Source: Chryseobacterium sp. MYb264 (GTDB lineage Bacteria > Bacteroidota > Bacteroidia > Flavobacteriales > Weeksellaceae). From it: a stretch of 64,000 nucleotides of DNA. The DNA lies in assembly GCF_035974275.1 (NCBI RefSeq), contig NZ_CP142422.1, positions 4,898,001 through 4,962,000 of the forward strand, written 5' to 3'. The notes under the pieces were generated by a model. It saw only the letters and a list, made by a program, of their open reading frames with translations, made no database searches and was not told the origin of the DNA. Each line of letters opens with the position of its first letter. Positions within the stretch are counted from its first letter, which is position 1. Below, piece after piece: positions 54,771-62,992 of this stretch. Made by a program: the position numbers and the translations under genes.

Positions 54771-56405
54771 TTAAATCCCTGATATATAATCGAATAAGTT
54801 GCTTGAATTCGTTAATAACATTTTTCTTGAAATTCTTTCTTTTCTCTTCCTGCACGCTTCGATGGTGATATTAAAGATGGATGAAATTTCTTTTATGGAA
54901 AGATTCATATAAATATAACTGATGAATCGGATATCATTTAAGGTAAGATCGGGATGTTTTTCTTTTAGATTATCAATAAATTTACTGTTGATTCTTTCAA
55001 AATGCGTGAGAAAATCATCATGATAATCTTCCTTTGTGAGAATTTCTTTTAACTGATCCAGCTGCTTTGAGAACTGATCATTTTTAAGCACTATAGAATT
55101 CTTTTTTAATTTTAAAATATAGTTTTCTATTTTATCATTTCTCTGTGCAATATGAATGGCATTGGCGGCAAGCTTTCTGTTCCTGCTTTCAAGTTCATTT
55201 TTTAATTTTTCTTTTTCTAAAAGAGACTCGGTTTCTTTTTCCCTGATCTGCTTTTCCAGCAAAAGATTGTCATTTTCTTTATTTTTTAAATCTAAACTGA
55301 TAATTTGCTGATTTTTTTCCGCCAATGTCCTTTTCTGGCGATTTTTTAGATATATAATACGAAAAAAACAGCTTAAAAGAGCTAAAATCAGGAAACAGAA
55401 TGCGCCGATATAAAACTTTAATTTTTTCTCATTATAAAGTTCTTTTTGAGAATCCTGAAGCCTCAGCTTAATCTCGCTATTCTGATACATAGCCTTATTT
55501 TTAATGGCATTTACCGAATCCTTAACCACAATGATAGAATCTTTATAGGCCAAAGCCTTTTTGTAGTCTCCAGTCTCAAAATATAAATCTGAAAACTGAC
55601 TGTAGATCTCTTTTCTGTCCGGATAGTTTATATTCGTCTTTCTTGCTTCTATGGCGTATGACAATGCTTTTTCATATTCTTTTTTGCCTTGAAAAATTTT
55701 AGATAAAATCAGGAACGTCTCCATTCTGTTCACCTTTTGATTTTTTGCCTTCAGCGTTTCGCGAATCGGTTCTAAAAGGTGCAATGCCTTATCAAAATCC
55801 TTCCTCTGAAGAGAATTTTGTGCATCACTAATGGTGATATCGACCAGAATCAGGGGCTTTTTTAATGCTTGAGCCATAGATTTTGCGATCTGGATATACT
55901 CTGAAGCTTTATCGAGCTGATGGATCCTGTTGTAAAGATTGGCCAGATTATCGGCATAAATTGCAATTCCCAGGCTGTCTTTATTGTCTAATGCCAGTTC
56001 GTAGGCTCTTTTCTGATGCTTCTCAGATTCTTTGTATTTTTCCTGTTCAAAATAAACCAGTGCAATATTATTGAGAACTGTTTTTTCATTGTCTTTTGTA
56101 AGATGCTTCATGGCAATCGCGTAAGCCTGGAGGTAGTAGTCTAATGCCTCACTGTAATCGGACATTTCATAATAATTCAGTCCGATGCAGTTGGTTGCAA
56201 TAAACTCCTGATTATACCAGTTATTGGATTTAGCCAGAGTTTTCAGGTCAGCAAATATTTCCAAAGATTGGGTGTGGTCTTTTTTATAGAGGGCATCGAC
56301 TCCTTTTTTGATCAGGATGTTGGCATATTCAATAGAATTTTTCTTTTGTGCCATCCCAAGAACAGGGAATAAAATCAATAAGGATATTACAATATAATGC
56401 TTCAT
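54771..56405 (-). CDS. TPR sensor protein with LuxR-like HTH
   Basis: About 544 residues. Signal peptide (ends GMAQ), several TPRs in the periplasm (about 20-300), one membrane helix (about 330-350, FYIGAFCFLILALLSCFFRIIYL), a long coiled coil (about 355-440), and a C-terminal helix-turn-helix (DIRFISYIYMNLSIKEISSIFNITIEACRKRKERI) of the LuxR/GerE kind. It would sense a periplasmic cue and act on DNA from the membrane. ATG at 56405; a TTG one codon upstream is less likely. It lies 110 nt from the T9SS gene start but reads the same way, so it may govern it. Confidence 0.88.
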   Translation of the reverse strand: MKHYIVISLLILFPVLGMAQKKNSIEYANILIKKGVDALYKKDHTQSLEIFADLKTLAKSNNWYNQEFIATNCIGLNYYEMSDYSEALDYYLQAYAIAMKHLTKDNEKTVLNNIALVYFEQEKYKESEKHQKRAYELALDNKDSLGIAIYADNLANLYNRIHQLDKASEYIQIAKSMAQALKKPLILVDITISDAQNSLQRKDFDKALHLLEPIRETLKAKNQKVNRMETFLILSKIFQGKKEYEKALSYAIEARKTNINYPDRKEIYSQFSDLYFETGDYKKALAYKDSIIVVKDSVNAIKNKAMYQNSEIKLRLQDSQKELYNEKKLKFYIGAFCFLILALLSCFFRIIYLKNRQKRTLAEKNQQIISLDLKNKENDNLLLEKQIREKETESLLEKEKLKNELESRNRKLAANAIHIAQRNDKIENYILKLKKNSIVLKNDQFSKQLDQLKEILTKEDYHDDFLTHFERINSKFIDNLKEKHPDLTLNDIRFISYIYMNLSIKEISSIFNITIEACRKRKERISRKMLLTNSSNLFDYISGI

Positions 56406-56453
56406 CAATACGGTCTAAAATTTCAATCTGCGATTAAAATTACATAAAAATAC

Positions 56454-57970
56454 GCATCAAGTCTAAAACTTGGAACGAAATTGTTTAAGTGTCTTTTTTT
56501 GCCGCGAATGCACGAATATTTTTATTTCCAGCAGATTTTTAAGATTTAGAACCTATTAGCAGAAAATCAGAAATTTTAAAAATTGGGGTGCACTTCTATA
56601 CAGATCAGTTTTAAGCTTAGATAACTAAATTGTTAAAAAACTTTTGTGACTTTTGACTACGTAGAAATATCATTCATTGACTGAAAGGAGATAATCTTCG
56701 ATTCGTGGTTTAATTTTTTACCTCGGATTGTCTGATGTTGTTTTTGTTGGTTTTTCGCAAAGCCGCAAAGATATTTCTTAATGCTTTATGTTTTTAAGTC
56801 GCAAGGATTTTATCAAAGATAAAATTGAGGGCTGCATATTGCAGCTACGAATTCACAAATATTTTTTATTTTCAGCTGATATCACATATTTAGAACCCAT
56901 CATTTTCAAAAACTTAAGTGTACTTCTATGCAGCTTAATATTAAGCTTAGATAACTAAATTGTTAAAAAACTTTTGTGACTTTTGACTACGTAGAAATAT
57001 CATTCATTGACTGAAAGGAGATAATCTTCGATTCGTGGTTTAATTTTTTACCTCGGATTGTCTGATGTTGTTTTTGTTGGTTTTTCGCAAAGCCGCAAAG
57101 ATATTTCTTAATGCTTTATGTTTTTAAGTCGCAAGGATTTTATCAAAGATAAAATTGAGGGCTGCATATTGCAGCTACGAATTCACAAATATTTTTTATT
57201 TTCAGCTGATATCACATATTTAGAACCCATCATTTTCAAAAACTTAAGTGTACTTCTATGCAGCTTAATATTAAGCTTAGATAACTAAATTGTTAAAAAA
57301 CTTTTGTGACTTTTGACTACGTAGAAATATCATTCATTGACTGAAAGGAGATAATCTTCGATTCGTGGTTTAATTTTTTACCTCGGATTGTCTGATGTTG
57401 TTTTTGTTGGTTTTTCGCAAAGCCGCAAAGATATTTCTTAATGCTTTATGTTTTTAAGTCGCAAGGATTTTATCAAAGATAAAATTGAGGGCTGCATATT
57501 GCAGCTACGAATTCACAAATATTTTTTATTTTCAGCTGATATCACATATTTAGAACCCATCATTTTCAAAAACTTAAGTGTACTTCTATGCAGCTTAATA
57601 TTAAGCTTAGATAACTAAAGTGTTAAAAAACTTTTGTGACTTTTGACTACGTTGAAATATCATTCATTGACTGAAAGGAGATAATCTTCGATTCGTGGTT
57701 AAATTTTTGCCACAAATGCACGAATATTTTTGTTTCCCACTGATCGCGCAGATTTTCACAGATGCTGCCGCTGATATTTTTTTGCTTACTCTTTGTGGTT
57801 TTTCATAAGTAGAACGGCTTTGTGAGACCTAAAAAAGAGCAGTTATCAAAAAACTTGGGAGCCTTGTGTTCAAAAAAAATTCAGAAAGTAAATCTGTATC
57901 ATTTGAAAAATCTGCGAGAGCAAAAAATAATTTGCGTTTGGATGTTAGATTTATTTTTCAAATTGATTTT
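56454..57970 (+). mobile_element. repeat-expanded copy of the GGATCA element (left of the HNH-like gene)
   Basis: It starts GCATCAAGTCTAAAACTTGG, a variant left end; the right end near 57970 is less clear. The core is the 330-bp triplication (next entry) followed by the right module (AGAACGGCTTTGTGAGACC, AAATCTGCGAGAGCA). Plus orientation. No gene inside. The stretch 57971-58130 has no gene or repeat recognised. Confidence 0.65.
56611..57703 (+). repeat. exact 330-bp tandem triplication plus partial fourth copy
   Basis: Copies 56611-56940, 56941-57270 and 57271-57600 appear identical base for base. A fourth, partial copy (57601-57703) differs at a few sites (AAAG for AAAT, GTTG for GTAG). 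Each holds TTTTTCGCAAAGCCGCAAAG, the hairpin ATTTTATC-AAA-GATAAAAT, and a second module ACTTAAGTGTACTTCTATG / GACTGAAAGGAGATAATC. Perfect identity implies recent duplication. Not coding. Confidence 0.92.
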
Positions 57971-58130
57971 AAAAATATAAGTAGAATAAGTAGCAGACAA
58001 ATTTTAGTAAACTTCAATAAAACGCTCAAATAATTAAACTAAAATGAGAGCTATCTTTGATATTATAAAATTTCATGTTAAATTCGGGGCTGCGTTATAT
58101 TAAGTAAATTACCAAACAAATTTTCGGTTT

Positions 58131-59780
58131 ATGAAATTACCTACTGAATTAGGAGATGAATATGTAAACACAGTTCTTTCCGATCTCTCTCTGAAAGATC
58201 TTCCAAATGAAGAGTGGAAGCTGATAGAAGATTTTGAAAATTATGCTATTTCAAATTATGGACGGGTAAAAAGCTTGGAGCGTTGGGTTCCGCTTCCTGC
58301 CGGAGGAGAGCAAAAAATATTGGATAGGATTATGAAGCCGCAATTTTTCAGGTATTTTAATAAACATCTAAAGGCCCATCTTTATAATGTAAGATGTAAC
58401 CTCTGTATTGAAGGCAGGGTATATGGAAAATCAGTAGCCCGTTTGGTTTACTATCATTTTGTTGAAAAATTTGATATGGATGATCTTTCATTCCGTATGT
58501 CCTTTAAAGATGAAAATCGGTTTAATGTACATTTCAGCAATCTGGAGAGGCTAACTAGCGGTGAGGTTCGCAGTAAAGCTCTGAATACGGGCAGAGGAAA
58601 GAAAGGGAATTATAAGCAGGCAGTTAGCCAATATACAGTTGATGGAAATTTTGTTGCTACCTACGAAAGTATTTATGCAGCAAGTGAAACTTTGGGGATT
58701 CATCCAACCTATATTCTCCCGGTCATCAATAAAAAAAAGACTACCGCAGGAAAATTTAGATGGTTTACAAAAGATACTATGCCCACTAAAGAAGATTTTA
58801 TCCCTGAAACTAAAAATAAACAGGAAAAAATACTTAATACAAGCCTCTGGACAAAGCTGGGGCAACCACCCATTGATGAGAATAATCCTCCAGCCTGTAT
58901 GAATTTATCACTAAAGGATCTTTCCGGTGAAATATGGAGGCCGTTTCCTGATCTTGAGCAATATTTTGCCATCTCCAACAAGGGAAGAATAAAGCGACTA
59001 AACAGTTGGACGGAGAATAGAAACAAAACTTTTTGGAAAGAGCATATTATATCACTTTTTGTACTGAAGTCTGATAATAAATCATATTATTTCTATACTA
59101 AATTAACTTGTAATGGAAAGAGCTACAGCGTAGTCATTACCCGAATGCTTTATTATTGTTTTGTAGAAGAATTTGATCTTAAAAACAAAGATATGGTGAT
59201 CGTAAACAAGAATGATCCACAATGGGATTTAGATATTTCGAAATTAACCTTACAGTCTACTAATGATATCCTTACAGAAAGGAATAAACTATATGCCACT
59301 AAGATAAGAACGATACTTAATTCCAAAGAAGTATTCAATAATTCTCTTTGGGAAAAACTCGGTAAACCAGAGATTAATAAAGAGAATCCACCGGCTATTT
59401 TTGATTTGTCTTTGAGCGACTTACCAGATGAACACTGGAAACCATTACCCGGTTTTGAAGGTAAATATGCTATTTCAAATAAAGGAAGAGTAAAACGGTT
59501 CAGTGGATGGGGAGTAGGCAATTATTTTTATGGAGAGGAACAGATTATCTCTCTCAATTTAAAGAAGACTGAATCTCCTTCTCTTTATTTTCATATTCAT
59601 AAGAAGGAAGATGCAAACCCCAAAAGTCTTGTAAGGTTGCTTTACTATTGTTTTGTTGAAGAATTTGATCTGAGGAATACAACGTTGAGGGTGGTTAATG
59701 AAAATCAGGGGCTACTGGAGATAGATTTGTCAAAACTGCTATTATGCCCTATGGTAACTGCCTTTAAGAAAAAAAAATAA
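58131..59780 (+). CDS. three tandem NUMOD4/degenerate HNH modules
   Basis: A 549-residue protein. Three modules of about 110 residues each begin with a NUMOD4 signature: EEWKLIEDFENYAISNYGRV (about 23-42), EIWRPFPDLEQYFAISNKGR (about 265) and EHWKPLPGFEGKYAISNKGR (about 430). Each continues to a segment that takes the place of an HNH_3 domain, L/MLYYCFVEEFDL, but the catalytic H-N-H residues of that domain are not kept. Module 1 is followed by a NUMOD1-like DNA-binding repeat (VDGNFVATYESIYAASETLGI). A phage/homing endonuclease relative that probably binds DNA but may not cut it. Mobile-element repeats flank it on both sides. Confidence 0.8.
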   Translation: MKLPTELGDEYVNTVLSDLSLKDLPNEEWKLIEDFENYAISNYGRVKSLERWVPLPAGGEQKILDRIMKPQFFRYFNKHLKAHLYNVRCNLCIEGRVYGKSVARLVYYHFVEKFDMDDLSFRMSFKDENRFNVHFSNLERLTSGEVRSKALNTGRGKKGNYKQAVSQYTVDGNFVATYESIYAASETLGIHPTYILPVINKKKTTAGKFRWFTKDTMPTKEDFIPETKNKQEKILNTSLWTKLGQPPIDENNPPACMNLSLKDLSGEIWRPFPDLEQYFAISNKGRIKRLNSWTENRNKTFWKEHIISLFVLKSDNKSYYFYTKLTCNGKSYSVVITRMLYYCFVEEFDLKNKDMVIVNKNDPQWDLDISKLTLQSTNDILTERNKLYATKIRTILNSKEVFNNSLWEKLGKPEINKENPPAIFDLSLSDLPDEHWKPLPGFEGKYAISNKGRVKRFSGWGVGNYFYGEEQIISLNLKKTESPSLYFHIHKKEDANPKSLVRLLYYCFVEEFDLRNTTLRVVNENQGLLEIDLSKLLLCPMVTAFKKKK

Positions 59781-59785
59781 GATAG

Positions 59786-60813
59786 GGGATCATTATCAAA
59801 ACTTGGAGAGAAATTGTTTAGATGTATTTTTTGCCACGAATGTACGAATATTTTTATTATCCACGGATGGCGCAGATTTTTACAGATGCTGCTGTTTCTG
59901 TTGGTTTTTCGCAAAGACGCGAAGATTGGTTTAATGCCGTATATTTTTAAGACGCAAGGATTTTATCTAAGATAAAATTGAGGGCTGAACATAATGGCCA
60001 CGAATGCACGAATATTTTTATTATCCACAGATGGCGCAGATTTTTACAGATGCTGTTGTTTCTGTTGGTTTTTCGCAAAGACGCGAAGATTGGTTTAATG
60101 CCGTATATTTTTAAGACGCAAGGATTTTATCTAAGATAAAATTGAGGGCTGAACACAATGGCCACGAATGCACGAATATTTTTATTATCCACGGATGGCG
60201 CAGATTTTTACAGATGCTGCTGTTTCTGTTGGTTTTACGCAAAGCCGCAAAGCTATTTTTTAATGCTTTATGTCTTTACGTCGCAAGGATTTTATCAGAG
60301 ATAAAATGGAGGGGTTTTAATATCGCCACGAATGCACGAATATTCTTATTTCTCACAGATTTCTCATATTTAGAGCCCATCATTAGAAAATCAAAGATTT
60401 TCAAAAACTTAGGTGCACTTCTATGCAGCTTAACATTAAGCTTAAATAACTAAAGTGTTAAAAAAACTTTTGTGACTTTTGACTCCGTCGAAATATCATT
60501 CATCGACTGAAAGGAGATAATCTTCGATTTGTGGTTAAATTTTTGTCACGAATGCACGAATATTTTTATTTCCCACAGATCGCAGATTTTCCAGATGATG
60601 CTGCTGATCTATTTTTACTTAATCTTCGTGATCTTTTACAAGTAGAACGGCTTGGTGAGCCTTAAAAATGGGGAGTTGTCAAAAAACTTGGTGAGCCTTG
60701 GTGTTCAATATTTAAAGTGTGAAAAAAGAAACTGCGTCACTTGTAAAATCTACGAGCGTAAAAAAACGTTCTGATGAGCTAAACAATTTTTTTCCAAGTT
60801 TTAAGATTGATCG
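59786..60813 (+). mobile_element. repeat-expanded copy of the GGATCA element (right of the HNH-like gene)
   Basis: The left end GGATCATTATCAAAACTTGG lies 5 nt after the HNH-like gene stop. A left-type end is also found inverted near 60776-60813 (CGATCAATCTTAAAACTTGG in reverse complement). Inside is a 164-nt tandem array with GCCACGAATG at 59833, 59997, 60161 and 60325, exactly 164 nt apart, then the 330-unit second module and the right module. No target duplication is visible, so this copy is composite. Confidence 0.7.
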
Positions 60814-60889
60814 ATCTAAAACTGATTCTTATATTAAACCCCTTATAGAACATAAAAAAGATCTCCTTTCGGAGATCTACAAACACAAA

Positions 60890-60928
60890 ATGATGAAAAA
60901 AAATTATTTCAGAATCTTCAAATTCTGA
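60890..60928 (+). CDS. Phe-rich leader peptide (putative)
   Basis: A 12-codon frame, MMKKNYFRIFKF, with three Phe (all TTC) and one Tyr, followed at once by two hairpins. This is the form of an amino-acid attenuator leader. No plus-strand biosynthetic gene follows within 700 nt, so it is orphaned or mis-called. It is the tail of a longer GTG frame (60719-60928) that crosses repeat DNA. Confidence 0.45.
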   Translation: MMKKNYFRIFKF

Positions 60929-60944
60929 AAAATAGCTTATTAAA

Positions 60945-61023
60945 ATAAACTACTACTACTACTTTGAGTGAATAACACTCAACACGTACTAACCGGAAAA
61001 TCAGAAGTAGCCATTCTGATTTT
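60945..61023 (+). promoter_or_regulatory. attenuator-like hairpins after the leader
   Basis: A CTACTACTACTACT run (60949-60962), then TTGAGTG-AATAA-CACTCAA (60964-60982), then a 10-bp perfect stem AAAATCAGAA...TTCTGATTTT (60997-61023) whose loop holds GTAG, able to pair with the upstream CTAC run. Mutually exclusive structures are plausible. The 61024-61611 stretch beyond holds no gene that I can see. Confidence 0.45.
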
Positions 61024-61611
61024 CATAAACACTACTATGAAATAAAATCTATTTTTCGATTTTACTGATCACGATCCGATCTATGGGGTCACGAGGGTAA
61101 AATATTCAATTGTTTTATTGATGCAAAGCTATAGCAAAAACGGGGATCATGCTTTACTACAATTTTACTTCACAGGTTAAGTGTTTGTCAATCAGTTTTT
61201 TTATTTTTAACGCTCGCTGTGTTTAAATATACTTTTTTACTTTGTGTATTTCTGAATGTCGGTATTTTTGTGTTTTGTGATGGATTAAGTGGAGGGGCGG
61301 ACCGTAAAGGGAAGGGGAGGAGTTGATCATTGTAGATCGTATTGGATCCGGGACTAAGGAATTTGATGTTATTTTTTTCAGGAATGTAAAACCTGCTATT
61401 TTCGTCGATTTAGATGCCCATCCCTGTGAGCTTTCAGCTTCTTTCTTGCTGTATTTCGTGAATTTCCGATCGTTGGACTGAGGTTATTGTGAGTTAATTT
61501 TTGTAAGGGAAGGGGGCCTCTAGACGCCATAACCTATTCCTCAGCAGGAGGATATCGTGCTGAAAAATAAAATGGGTGAGCTGGAGTTGATTCGGTTTTT
61601 GGAAAAGAAGC

Positions 61612-62052
61612 TTATCTTAAAATAATGGTATTGGTCATCGTAGTATGGTTGATCAGTTTTCCTTTTTCATCACGGATCTCGATTTCAGATACGTGCATTG
61701 ATTTACCTTTTCTGATGAATCTTGCCATAGCGGTTACAATTCCGTCTTTTTTACTTCTTAAATGGTTGGAGTTGATATTGGTTCCCACTCCATAATACTT
61801 AGAACCATCGATGAAGATATTAGACAGGCTTGAACCCATTGTTTCTGCCAACACGCAGCTCGCGCCGCCGTGCAAAATGCCGAAAGGCTGGTGAACCTTT
61901 GGCTGAACAGGCATTGTTGCAGTCATGGTTTCGTTTTCAAGATCGATATCGATGAATTTTATTTCCAAATTTTTAGCTAAAGTTACTTCACCTCCCCAGC
62001 TGTTTAAAAAATGTAATATTTCTTCTTTCGTCTTACCTTCTGTATAGTGCAT
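61612..62052 (-). CDS. PaaI-type hotdog thioesterase
   Basis: A 146-residue hotdog-fold enzyme with the motif HGGASCVLAETMGS (about 60-73, carrying the catalytic-site glutamate) and GVGTNINSNHLRS. PaaI relatives hydrolyse phenylacetyl-CoA or, as MenI, 1,4-dihydroxy-2-naphthoyl-CoA in menaquinone synthesis. Flavobacteria often place this gene beside isochorismate synthase; here that gene is 50 kb away. The menaquinone role is inference. The ATG start is clear. Confidence 0.9.
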   Translation of the reverse strand: MHYTEGKTKEEILHFLNSWGGEVTLAKNLEIKFIDIDLENETMTATMPVQPKVHQPFGILHGGASCVLAETMGSSLSNIFIDGSKYYGVGTNINSNHLRSKKDGIVTAMARFIRKGKSMHVSEIEIRDEKGKLINHTTMTNTIILR

Positions 62053-62090
62053 AATTATTAGTAATGGATAATTGATAATTTTGTTAGCTT

Positions 62091-62687
62091 CTAGCTTCTA
62101 GCTTCTGAATCGTTCCCCATGATATTCGGGTTCCAGTTTTCAGGGATTTTAGGAACAATATCATTTTTAATATAATACTCCTGAATTTCCGTCATGATTT
62201 CCGAAAAAGAAGCAGACGCAATTCTTTCATACGGAATGGTATATCCTAGATAAACGATATTTCTTTTGAAATCTCCTGCCGCCAGAACGATCGGGACTTT
62301 TGCTGCCAGCGCCATGTGGTAGAAGCCTTTTCTCCACTTAGGAACCCAGCTTCTTGTGCCTTCCGGAGTAATTACGAGGCTGAAATCTTCTTTCGCAAAC
62401 TGATCAGCAACAAATTTTACCAGATCATTCTTTTGGCTTCTGTCGATCCCGATTCCGCCCAATCCTCGCACCACACTTCCGTACCAGGCTTTGGTATGCG
62501 CATCTTTAATGATAATCTTAATTGGTTTTTCTAAAGACCAGTAGGCAAGGTTTCCTAAAATATATTCCATATTATGGGTGTGGGGTGCCACCACAAGGAT
62601 ACAACGGTTAAGACTGTTTGCATCGCCTTGTAGAACGACCTTCCAGCCCAATAATTTTAGCATTGCTTTGCCGATTAGTTTTTTCAT
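62091..62687 (-). CDS. 1-acyl-glycerol-3-phosphate acyltransferase family protein
   Basis: About 198 residues; ATG at 62687 rather than a TTG further upstream. The acyltransferase motifs are present, with a change: motif I is H36-x4-E41 (APHTHNMEYILG) in place of the usual H-x4-D. Motif III ITPEGTRS is normal. The family acylates lysophosphatidate or related lipids. The C-terminus (NDSEARS) is written by a small repeated stretch GCTTCTAGCTTCTAGCTTCT. An operator-like palindrome lies just upstream. Confidence 0.88.
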   Translation of the reverse strand: MKKLIGKAMLKLLGWKVVLQGDANSLNRCILVVAPHTHNMEYILGNLAYWSLEKPIKIIIKDAHTKAWYGSVVRGLGGIGIDRSQKNDLVKFVADQFAKEDFSLVITPEGTRSWVPKWRKGFYHMALAAKVPIVLAAGDFKRNIVYLGYTIPYERIASASFSEIMTEIQEYYIKNDIVPKIPENWNPNIMGNDSEARS

Positions 62688-62710
62688 AGATCTCGTATTA
62701 AAACAGAAAA

Positions 62711-62745
62711 GTATAACCAAACTTTGGTTATACTTTACAAATATA
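62711..62745 (-). promoter_or_regulatory. palindromic operator and promoter of the acyltransferase gene
   Basis: A perfect 23-bp palindrome (62711-62733) with arms GTATAACCAAA and TTTGGTTATAC around a single C. Just outside, minus-strand TATATTTG (62745 to 62738) fits the -7 consensus. The palindrome would cover the first transcribed bases, an ideal repressor site. Confidence 0.7.
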
Positions 62746-62762
62746 TTGAAATATTATTGCTC

Positions 62763-62825
62763 TTAAAACAAACCGCTGATTAAATCTACGATTTTCATTA
62801 CTATTTCCAGGGCTACTTGTACCAT
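62763..62825 (-). CDS. possible 20-residue amphipathic peptide
   Basis: An ATG-to-TAA frame of 20 codons, starting MVQVALEIVMK and ending VDLISGLF. Polar residues fall at 3, 7, 11, 14, 17 and 18, giving one polar face on an otherwise hydrophobic helix, the form of phenol-soluble modulins and small type I toxins. It lies upstream of the acyltransferase promoter on the same strand. A near-consensus -7 (TATATTCG on the minus strand) lies upstream. Too short to be certain. Confidence 0.35.
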   Translation of the reverse strand: MVQVALEIVMKIVDLISGLF

Positions 62826-62992
62826 TTGTTTATGTTTTTGATTTGGGTTATTAATTTTGTACGAATATACTATAATTTTCTGATATACAGTGATTAAAAA
62901 TTATATTTTTTTCATGGTCGTGAGAGAAGAAGTGTGTGAACTTCAAACGGTTGGGTCTTCCGTTCACACCTTCTGCCACTCTCTGCAGTTTA

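Noticed and set aside
56611..57600. Coding repeat protein (unit of 330 = 110 codons)
   Set aside because: Every frame contains stops within the unit; the divisibility by 3 is chance.
60719..60928. 69-codon protein starting at GTG
   Set aside because: Most of it is repeat DNA and an inverted element end; only the last 12 codons, with ATG start, are kept as a possible leader peptide.
61060..61110. tRNA-like GC words (GATCACGATCCGATC, GGGGTCACGAGGG)
   Set aside because: No cloverleaf or T-loop GTTC pattern can be drawn; only a short inverted repeat.
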